DNA of 64,000 bases from assembly GCA_905221605.1 (NCBI GenBank), contig CAJNDS010002706.1:238501-302500 (forward strand). Direction: 5' to 3'. Below are positions 55,641 through 64,000 of the stretch, piece by piece; positions within the stretch are counted from its first letter, which is position 1, and the number at the start of each line of letters is the position of its first letter. The position numbers were made by a program, and so were the translations under genes. This DNA comes from Symbiodinium natans. Lineage: Eukaryota; Sar; Dinophyceae; Suessiales; Symbiodiniaceae. Under the pieces are notes generated by a model. That model saw nothing but the letters and a program-made list of their open reading frames with translations. It had not been told where the DNA came from and searched no databases.

Positions 55641-56083
55641 ATTTAGCTCTGCTTTCATGCTGCTCGAAATGGATGAAATATCTGTTTCAACATATAGAGG
55701 CCCTTTGGTATTTACCGAGTGCGATGTCCACCATGGAAATGTGCATGATTTCGACCACACAATGCATGCGAGACCTTGGCGAGAGGATGCGTGTGCGACC
55801 TAGGTGATAATTTTTTTGACCATGGAATGCGTCCTCGACGTAGGCGAGAGCGCGATTTGCCCATGGACTTGGAATTGCAAAACCTTGGTTTTCCTATGCC
55901 AAACCCCAAAACAACGACAAAGTTTCAAGACCGTCCGGATCCTCAAGCATGCAAGCAGAACTCTTTGAAAACACATGAAAACACACCGCGCAACCGCGCC
56001 TAAATTCTTGAAGCACTGAACCTGATAAATTGCCTTCTGTGCTCACAGTATGCTGCCAACCCCTCGAATGTCAGGCAACAGAA

Positions 56084-56534
56084 ATGCACGACTTCCCGTC
56101 GTGGGCCTCAACGGTTGCCACCTGTCTCATCGCTGGACTTTCCTTGGTGGTTTCGGGGCTGCTCTTAGGTGCGGTTGCACGGTACGTGAAGTATCACATT
56201 AGAGCATGCATGACAATGCATGAGCATGTTAACGTGACAGGAGGGTTTTGTGATTTCGCAAAGCAGTCTCTCGTCGTTGGCTTACCGGTTCTGAACTGAG
56301 TCCACTTGCGACACGGCCGCCAGCAAAGACGCGGTCGGTCAGCTGGAATCTGGAGGTCCAGCTGCAGGTGTGTCAGCAGCTTTGAGGTGTTCAGGGCCAA
56401 GTGAGGCAAAAGCAACGAAGAAAAATCAAGTGTCGGGCAAGCGGGTAGGAAGAGCCTGGGTTGGCTGCTCAAAGGAGTCACCTCAACCGCCTTTCCCCCA
56501 CCCGCGCCAAGGAGTCGGTCGGGTATCAGGGTAA
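56084..56534 (+). CDS. small single-span membrane protein, about 111 residues
   Basis: ATG 56084 starts MHDFPSWASTVATCLIAGLS, followed by VVSGLLLGAVARY: one clear membrane helix with a positive residue after it. The exon ends at a GT donor (GTGAAG) at 56185. The second exon, 56301-56534, reads STCDTAASKDAVGQLESGGP, KATKKNQVSGKRVGRAWVG and ends RQGVGRVSG before TAA. The frames join in phase 0. The tail is Ser/Gly/Lys-rich and disordered. An upstream exon is possible because the acceptor before 56072 fits (ATEMHDF). No family recognised. Confidence 0.45.
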
Positions 56535-58118
56535 TTGCTCGAGGGCTTGTTAGGGTCATGGGGTTTGGGGTCAGAGAGTTGTTGTGCACAGGCTATTGTT
56601 TGTTCTGTGTTTGTTCGGGGACATCCAACCAAGCCCAAGGCTTAAACTCTTCACCATGCCACCAGCTCCATCACTTTGCTGCGACTCTAAAAATAAATGT
56701 CCCTGAGACGAACAGAAAGGTCCACAGCCTACAGGTCCCTAACATGTCTCGAAAAGGCGAAGGGGCCCCTAGAAAATCCGCAAAGGCAACCTGCTCCGTC
56801 TGAAACACCTTTCTTATTCTCCTTTAGGCTCGAGGGCCTCTTTGAAAAGAAGCCCCATGGGCTGCCGTCGTATCTATCCGGATTCGGTGCATGCCAACAT
56901 GGATCTGTCTCGAGTCTCGAGTCCAGTCCTCTCACGCTTTGGCTGCCAGGTGACTTCGGCAGGGAAAGCCAGCTTGGGCTTTGACTCCGCTGCCCGCTGT
57001 CAGGAAAGTAGCATCTCTGCCTGCAGGCATGCCAACACCCGTGCATAACACCCGTGACCCTGCCTGCTGCTGCCACTGCCCAACCGAGCTTGTGGCATTC
57101 AAGCTGGCATCCCCTAAGGGGGCTGTAGGCCGGGGCTGGTTGTTGGACTGGGAGCCGTTAGGCAGCCAGAGATTCGCCAAAGCCGCGATTCATGCGAAGT
57201 TTGTAATGTCCGCTGTCAGACCAGTTTGCCAAGCTTTCTTTTCTCCGGAATATGGAGGGGCCTTCGATCGCGGCGTGCAGCCTGCGTGCTCCGTTTTATT
57301 TCATTTCCAACGGTAGATGTCGGTGAACAAGGTTGCGAAAGCAGACCGTAGCTCGCTGTTGATATGCTTCTTGTGTGTGATGTCCTCGGGACTCGGGAAG
57401 TCTAGTAGATCCTTCAAGGGTAATCGCAGCCCAGAGCTTGCATGCTACAAAGCTTGTCCTGTTCTGGCTCAGACTTCGGATTTAGTGGTTAGGGTAGTAT
57501 GGTTGGCGCCATTGACACACCTTTAGGCAAAGGGTCCTGTGGTCTTGTGACATCTACTTTCGAAGCGGAACTTGCATCAGGCCGTTTGTTTCTTGTCTCC
57601 TTGTTTTGAGTTGTTTGTGTCGTTCATGATCTCTCGCTTGTGTCTCTGTGCTTGTTGTGCTCGTGGTTTTCACGTGGACGGCCAACTTAACATTCTTGAG
57701 CTCGTGTGTTCTTGTCAGCTAGCTGGCCACGAAGTCCTGACGACTCACGCCAAGGATACAATCTGTAGTTGAGATCGTAGATCCACAAGTCATTGTACAG
57801 TGAGGGGAACGTGTTAGTTCGCATGTCATGGGACTTGCGAGATTAAAAAAGCCATCTTGGAGGGATAGCAGAGTTGCCAGAAGAGCACAGATGCGCAAGT
57901 TGACTTCCTGCCTTTAGGCAGGTAGTGCATTCACTTCATGAGGCTGACTGTCAAAGGAGCGTCCAGTGGCACCGCTGATGTGTCTGCAAGCTGTGGGAGG
58001 CTCAGGCTATTGTGTGACAGCTCAGGGCTCAAGAGCTGCAGAGCAAGACATCAACAGTGATTCATCGGTTTGGGTAGTTGTGTCGTTTCCACGCAATCCA
58101 CCCGCTCTCTTGAGCAGC
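56535..58118. other. unresolved coding-like stretches
   Basis: 56840-57310 is open in three plus-strand frames (for example LVAFKLASPKGAVGRGWLLD) and 57317-57526 has an ATG-started frame. I could not phase exons here, so no gene is called. Confidence 0.35.
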
Positions 58119-59192
58119 ATGCATGGCATTCCGGCGATGAAGTCCGCCCTCAACGGCATGACAGGAACCTGCTGCAGCCCCTGCCTGGAGGCAGACTCCT
58201 CGGATGAATCCGAGAGCTACGACTGCGTGTTCAGCATAACATACTCCGGTGTCTTAAAAGACGCCGGCCTGTGCGTCCATGAAATGCAGCTACAGCCTCG
58301 AAGAGGAGAGGAGGCTATGGATGACTACGTGATGGAAACGCAGGAAGCCGACGATGAGCTCCTGCTTCAGAGCGAGCTGAACGTGGTGGAAGAGCAGATT
58401 CTGTCACTGTCGCGCCGCATCCTCTTTGGAGGCGCGAGGTGGGTGTTCCATTTAAGTTCCGCAAGGCGCATCTTCATGCTTCAGTGATTTCCGCATCTTT
58501 CGTGCTTCCATGGGCAGGTGACCCAGCCGTTGTGGCTCACTACCAGAAGGCGCGGCGGCTATCCGCGAAGGATTGGCACACATTTGCACAGCGGTTGCGT
58601 GTTGTGCGTGCCTCTCCTACCAGCCTTGGGATTGTGCCTTTAACTACAGACGCATCCCCTGCGGGTTGGATTGGGTTTCCGGTCAGCCTTAAAGTAAAGA
58701 GCAATTCCGAGCACATCGGGCGGCTAGTTTGCATGCACATGGCAGATTGCTCGGACTTCATCATGCTCCGAGCATGCTCCGAGCATGCTCCGAGCATGCT
58801 CCGAGCATGTCCGACTGCGTGGTAGGTCCATGCCGAGCTTTGCGAACGGCGACGAGAGCTTTTGGCGGACATGGAAGCCCGAAGGCCTAAGTTCCCGGAA
58901 GACCGTGAAGACTCCGATTGCGAGGTGGTGCAAATCTCCTCCATGGTGGCTCGGCTGCAGGATATGAGCATCATGTATGACATTTTTTTGTGTCGAGCCC
59001 AAGTGCAGATCGTTTCCAGACATGATGTGATGACCACAATCGCATCGTCCAGTGCACGAGTCCGAGTCAACTCGCGACACCTTGGAACTCGATGGGTTCG
59101 TGACGCCTATGGACTCGGAGAACATCTCCGTCGCAGAGTCGCTGGCCGCTTGGCTGCTCCACGCACGCGTGTCAGGCAATTCCTGTTGGTGA
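58119..59192 (+). CDS. unknown protein, four exons, about 203 residues
   Basis: ATG 58119 (MHGIPAMKSALNGMTGTCC). Exons 58119-58428, 58518-58600, 58826-58904 and 59053-59192 join in frame; donors are GA, GT and GT. Exon 1 has an acidic Ser-rich stretch (EADSSDESESYDCVFSITY) and a helical end (ELNVVEEQILSLSRRILFG). Exon 2 is DPAVVAHYQKARRLSAKDWH, exon 3 ELCERRRELLADMEARRPKF, exon 4 ESTRDTLELDGFVTPMDSEN, ending in a helix and TGA. Mostly helical, possibly coiled coil, with no family recognised. The palindromic repeat lies in intron 2. Confidence 0.55.
58763..58809. repeat. palindromic 11-base tandem repeat
   Basis: Four-plus copies of ATGCTCCGAGC. Each unit contains the inverted repeat GCTC-C-GAGC, and the junctions create GCATGC, so both strands can fold into a row of small hairpins. 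Confidence 0.85.
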
Positions 59193-60616
59193 GCTTGGCA
59201 ACATGTTTTCATACTCCGAGATACAAGGTTCCTATCTTCCACTGTGAGGGTACAGCTCAGCCGGCATCATCCAAGTGCCGAGCCAAGCCCATCAAGAGGG
59301 TCATGATCTGTTTTTGAAGTATCGTTTCAAGCTCAGCAATCAGGCTTTCCCTCACTTCGTGCCTAAACTCGGGCTTTCGGTCGACCCAGCGCCAAGTTGA
59401 TGCAGGTGTTTCGAAGTGTGGGGAAGCAGTTTCCGATCTTTCAGTTTCGGTTTCCTTCCCATAAGTGCCAAAATGTTTGAAGCTGTCTGTAAGCTCAGGC
59501 CATGCATGAATCCTCCTCGATGCCAGACTTCCCAGACACGACCATGGAGCATTGTAGACGTCAGCCGACTGTTAGACTGTTAGCCACTGTGTATGAGCCC
59601 CCATGCACCCATAGCTCTTGCTCAGAAACCGCTGGTCAGGTTTAAAGGGACAGAGGTCTAGGCAGCGGGAGGTCTGCGGAGCAGACTTGCGGGCCCAAGC
59701 AGGAGACTTGTGCGTTTCTCAGCTCGGACAAAAGCACTTGCCCTGGCATTCTGTACAGTACTGGTGCATTGGTACATAAATTTCCCGGGAGCTTGATGTG
59801 ATTTCCATGCGCAAGAGTGTCGGAAGAGAAGCGGAGATTCAAAAACCGAAGCATCTAAAGCCCTGATCGGGCTTCCAAAAGCCTGGCAACAACTCACTTC
59901 AGCGCCTGCAGTACTGCCTTCTGCCGTACTGCCTTCCATTGTCCCATCGTATTCCCCACACATGCCCCACCACATGCCCTACGACCCAGACTCTAGTGTC
60001 ATGTTGGGGACAGTCACCTAGCACATGCACAACGAGTACGGAAAGGGGTGCAGAACCACCAAATCCATGTCAAACTGATCATGATCATAATTGAAAGTGC
60101 TGGAAGTCACCTCGGGATATTGGTGTTTCACTTCAGATTTGAAGGTTTGTTTGAAGTACTTACATTCCGCGCCTGTTTAAGTGCAGAGTCCTGAGACCAA
60201 TCTGTCTCAGCGCTCACCGGAATGATGTGGGTACACCTCGCAGACAATCACAGATAAAGTATCAGTTGTAGAAGTCCGCATCATGAGCTGAGGCGTACCT
60301 TTGATACCAAAGCTCTTGAGCAAGAAAAGCATTGTTTTTTTGCATGGAGCCTTCCATGACAACTCGGCCGTTTGGGCCAGTTTGCATTCACAGGGTCCAA
60401 GTGCGAATGAAGGTCGACAGTCTGTGTGGGCAGGTCTTGATTGATACGGACTGGACACAAACCTGAGACGAGTGCGAACACCCTTTCAAGAGAAACACAT
60501 GTCAGCTTCTCCACCGTGCTTTGCTTGCATCTTGGTGTGGATATCAGCGCTTCATTGTGCCCGCTAACCCCAGCAAAAGTTGGGTCCCTACTTCAGTCCC
60601 AGTTACAATCCGGCAG
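59193..60616. other. intergenic, no gene resolved
   Basis: Short frames only, with no exon pair that joins. Confidence 0.45.
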
Positions 60617-61262
60617 GTCGACGGGCTGCATCGCGACCTTTCGAGGCAACGTGACGAGTTAGACTCTCAGCCTTTCAGTGATTGCGGCTTGCTGCGGGTA
60701 TGACTGCGCGTGGCAAAGTCTGGGCTTGGCCCAGGCGCGAAGACAATCATTGGCTGTTTAGTCGGTACTCTTTCTTGGCTTTCATTCATCGCGCAGGAGA
60801 TATCTGTGGCGACAGCATGTTTGTTTCGAGCTACTGTGCTCAGTTTCCAGAAGAAAATCCGAGAGAAGGAGAAGGAAATCATCGATGCCAAAATGAAGGC
60901 CCGAGGGGTTCAGGAATCACATCAAGAGCCGGTTGAGTTCTTTGATGTTCTCGAAGTGACGCCGGTTTGTGTGTTTAGCTCAGGGTCAGAAGGTCGCCAA
61001 GGACCTCCGAGAGGCTCCGTGCTTCATGATTTCATGTTTCATGCAGACATTCAAAAGGCATGCAAGGCCATGACCCGGAAAACGTATGAAACCCAAAAAA
61101 CCCTCAGGGCACATGGTTTTTGGTTTCGTGTGGCTTCGGTTTTTGGTTTCCGAGCTCGACAGTTTCATCAGCTCCAAGGAAGCAGACATGAGGAAGGGTG
61201 AGGCGATTGAGAACATCACCACTTTCCAGAAGGCGCGCAAGAGAGAGGAAGAAACAGAATAA
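60617..61262 (+). CDS. unknown coiled-coil protein, C-terminal exons
   Basis: Exons 60617-60679 (VDGLHRDLSRQRDELDSQ), 60851-60898 (KKIREKEKEIIDAKMK) and 61155-61262 (DSFISSKEADMRKGEAIENI, ending ARKREEETE and TAA). A further piece may lie near 61046 (DIQKACKAMTRKTYETQK). Donors are GA and GC. Heptad-like Leu/Ile spacing with many Glu/Lys/Arg indicates a coiled coil. The N-terminal part was not found. Of cytoskeletal or ciliary type by composition only. Confidence 0.5.
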
Positions 61263-61814
61263 AAGAAGACATGGGCAAAAGCTGGCGGGCGTTTGCTATG
61301 GCTCTCGCGCAGACGTTGCTGTCCTGTGAACGACGGGGGTCAGGCAGTGCTGGCAGAAATGGGCGATCTTGTGTGGGTTACCACGTGAGAAGCGACTGGT
61401 AGCAGGATGGAGGAGCCACAGGGCAAAACCCCCCGGGGCGTTCTATGTGCGAAGGAAGGAAGAAGAAGAGAAGGTGCTCGCATCAGACCGACAGCGAAAG
61501 CGGGATGTCAGCGCGCTTCGGTGTGGCCTCCGGTGTATTCAGGGCTCCAATCAGACAGGAATGCACGTTCCCAAAGCACCGGGGCTTTGGTTTCGCGCGC
61601 AAAGATCTTCGCAACATCGCTCGGAAGGGGAAATCACAGTTGTGGGGAGACCAAGGGGTATTTCTAAATATCAGCCCTTGCGAGCACCCGCGCGGATTGC
61701 GAGCGGGTCTCCCCCTCAAGCAAGAAAGAAGAAGGGAGAATAAAACAGTCATGTCAAAAGAGTTTGAGTCAGCAGTAACAAGAGCTTCAAAGCCAACCAG
61801 GGCTGATCACTGAG
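61263..61814. other. unresolved coding-like stretch
   Basis: 61505-61740 is open in several plus-strand frames (ATG-started MSARFGVASGVFRAPIRQE, basic). It may be a first exon of the next gene, but phase was not confirmed. Confidence 0.3.
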
Positions 61815-62971
61815 GTCTACAAGTTGATCCTTGAAGCGGGGCAGAAAGCTGCGGCAGACAACGACAAGGCCAGTGGGCAGGTCTACAAGCAGCCGTCCTG
61901 TAAGAAACGCAGGTCCATGACAGGAGTTCATGTGGGGTGGCTTACTTCAGCATTGCTTGTGAACGCTATTGAATATTTGTCGTCCTGAAGGCTGTTGACA
62001 AGATCCGCGGCGTGCAGGGACAGGTGGCATGCTGTAGCGGTTCATGTTACCTTTTTGTTGCCGAGCACAGCTGAGGGCGCCATTGTACACGCAAGGCACC
62101 GCTGCGCACGCAACACCTTCGCAATTGCCCGCAACAAAACGAATCGGCACACGAAAGAACCGTAGAACGAGGTCGCACTGTGAACGCGTCCGGTCGCCCC
62201 TTCAACGTCGCCAATAACAGTTTCCTGCTGAGCAAGCCTTACAAAGATTGTCTAATGGGGCAGCTGCAGCAGCGCCGCCAGCAGCGCCGCCAGCAGCACC
62301 TCAGGAGCAGCCCCTGGATCTGGAAGTTACACGAAGGCCGCGCGTGTGCCACGCTTACGCAGGCAAAGGCAGGAGTACGCACAGCCCGGAGACCGCTCCG
62401 CATCCGTGCCCAAATGGCAGAGATAACAAGCAGTCCGATTCCTGCGAGCTGACCAGTGGGTCTGAAGAACAATGCAGGGTGAGGCCACGGCTTGGCCTTT
62501 AGTCATGGTTACAGATGCATAAGAGCAGCGGTACGGCATGCGCAGCCTTTAACAGGGTGCTGCACCCGGGAGGGAACGCACTGCAGATTTCAGCTCCTGG
62601 ACTGAGTGCTGCGGGTTGCCGCGAAGCAACTTGGGCGTAGCACGCTCCAAGCAAGAACACTCACCGCCGACGCTGACTCCGTGCCCTGGCCCTCTCTTCC
62701 ACGAAACAATGTGGCGGAGTGGCTGGGCCTAAAGCGGAGGGAATCAGAGAGTGTTCCAGGTTTGCTGTAAGAGCACTTTGCCCCAGGTGGATCAGCTCCT
62801 CCTCCGACTGGAGGTGCATGATCAGGCCAAACCCGTGGGCTTGAATAAGTCATATTCCAGTGAATGTTTCTATTACTCAGAGCATGCCAGAGCATCCAGG
62901 ACATCGCGGAGCGCGCCACTCTTGCCGATGCCAAGACTCTCACGGACGGGCTGTCTGTGCTCCAGAAGTAA
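61815..62971 (+). CDS. unknown coiled-coil protein, C-terminal exons
   Basis: Exons 61815-61880 (VYKLILEAGQKAAADNDKAS), 61991-62023 (AVDKIRGVQGQ), 62787-62825 (VDQLLLRLEVHDQ) and 62900-62971 (DIAERATLADAKTLTDGLSV, then TAA) all start in phase 0 after AG before G. Donors are GT, GT and GC. Between them 62250-62480 is open and Ala/Pro-rich (AAPPAAPPAAPQEQPLDLEV) and may hold another exon. Helical throughout, typical coiled coil. No family is recognised. Confidence 0.5.
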
Positions 62972-63704
62972 ATGAACTCATGGCCCTCTAGTCGCTCGAG
63001 ACACAATAAAGTGCCCTTTTCCTTGTAAAAGCTGAAGCGGCAATTAGGGGGAAGTTCTCGCCCCCCTGCGCACGAGGATTCCATGAAGCAACTGGTGCAA
63101 AAGGACCCGTTGTAAGCAGAAGCTGAGATACAGGCAAGGTTTGGGCTAGTGCCCGTCGGACAGAGTCACGCGTTGTGATGTTTGCAGTTTAAAGGGTCAC
63201 TATCAAATTTCTACTAGATTTGTCAAGCTGCGCATCATCAAAGGCATGAGCTGTAGTCGCTCTAGCAATAGAAGGGGAGGCCACCCAGCACCATTCCAGG
63301 CAGTGTTTCAAGGTCTTGTCATGGGCAAAGCTTGCTTGTTCTGTTTTGCAGCTCCCCCGCCTTACGCAGTTACAGGGCATTTGTTTCTGCTGCCAGTTTT
63401 CAAACGATCAACGCCTTCCTGGCCAAACAAAGACAACGGGTGTCAAATCCTACAAACCAATGATTCTGGAAACTGTATTAAGCACTGCTATCGCTGTAGG
63501 CCATCACAAGGAGCCCGTAAAGGCGGGTTTGAAAAGCCAAGTTGGGCTCGGCTCCTTGTCACACTGCTCGTGCTGTACCTAGGATGTTCAAATCGAAAGA
63601 TGGTTTGGGTTGTCATAGGTTAGCAGCGTGAGCTTCCTAAACCGGAGTTCCCGGATAGTTTGCTGAAACATTAGAATTTTGAAGCCGCTAATGAATTCTT
63701 GCAG

Positions 63705-63830
63705 GAATTCTTTAGCAACCAGCTCTCCGAGCTGAAGCAGGTGCTGAACAACCAGAATGCCCGGCTCTCATCTCGTGACGTGAACTCCAATGAGCCACAA
63801 AGGCCAGGATCGGCTGTCACAGGAGCCTGA
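63705..63830 (+). CDS. terminal exon of an unknown coiled-coil protein
   Basis: After a TTGCAG acceptor, a phase-0 exon reads EFFSNQLSELKQVLNNQNAR, LSSRDVNSNEPQRPGSAVTG and stops at TGA. A possible earlier exon lies near 63400-63435 (TINAFLAKQRQR). The rest of the gene was not resolved in 62972-63704. Confidence 0.45.
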   Translation, partial: EFFSNQLSELKQVLNNQNARLSSRDVNSNEPQRPGSAVTGA

Positions 63831-64000
63831 AAGGGAAGGGTTTGGGGCTAAGGACAGGATCGGCACCATCGACTTGCAGGCAACCCCCAATTCTCTGCCT
63901 CCGGTCATAATGGCTGCGGGGGGTGGGACTCGATTGTATGCAAGTTGGTTTCTGCACCTACATGTGCCAGTGCGAGAGATGCAGTTCGTTGGGTGTGCAT
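63831..64000. other. right edge, no gene seen
   Basis: Nothing supported; presumably 3' flank of the preceding gene. Confidence 0.5.

Overview
The window looks like nuclear DNA of a dinoflagellate, most likely in or near the Symbiodiniaceae. There is no bacterial gene packing, Shine-Dalgarno signal or operon. Coding sequence is cut into many short exons. When exons are joined by reading-frame phase and protein logic, the introns repeatedly start GC (often), GT or GA and end AG, usually followed by a G in the next exon. This is the splice pattern reported for Symbiodinium genomes. The DNA is GC-rich with many simple repeats. Almost every gene I can support lies on the plus strand, as in the one-way gene runs known from these genomes. 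I saw no rRNA, tRNA, CRISPR array or prokaryotic signal.

Layout. 0.36-0.71 kb: copy 1 of a dispersed repeat. 0.65-2.3 kb: ERI1-type 3'-5' exonuclease. 2.7-4.2 kb: cold-shock-domain, glycine-rich RNA-binding protein. 5.2-7.1 kb: two small unknown genes. 8.8-9.5 kb: unknown exon(s). 10.6-15.3 kb: an 11-exon gene joining a coiled coil to a domain I believe is dinoflagellate-specific. 17.0-18.0 kb: His/Gly/Ser-rich protein. 18.9-20.9 kb: weak coiled-coil exon series. 21.3-23.5 kb: seven-exon MFS transporter. 24.9-25.6 kb: small unknown protein. 26.4-28.0 kb: nine-exon organellar ribosomal protein bL9. 28.7-35.4 kb: three unknown multi-exon genes. 35.4-41.3 kb: about 1,500-residue protein with repeated coiled-coil motifs like those of ciliary/centrosomal CSPP1-type proteins. 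42.9-46.8 kb: three unknown multi-exon genes. 48.0-49.4 kb: the only convincing minus-strand locus, a Cys-rich protein next to decayed ubiquitin-like repeats. 49.5-53.6 kb: two coiled-coil genes. 53.6-55.7 kb: an AT-rich island with a two-type tandem repeat, a G-tract, copy 2 of the dispersed repeat and a large imperfect inverted repeat. 56.1-63.8 kb: five more short-exon genes.

The recognisable genes cover RNA decay (ERI1), RNA binding (cold-shock protein), organelle translation (bL9), membrane transport (MFS) and probable cytoskeletal coiled-coil proteins. They do not form a pathway; the neighbourhood looks like ordinary dinoflagellate gene scatter. Exon joins were made by hand from phase and splice dinucleotides. 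First exons are often unknown because 5' ends in these organisms come from trans-splicing and short leader exons.
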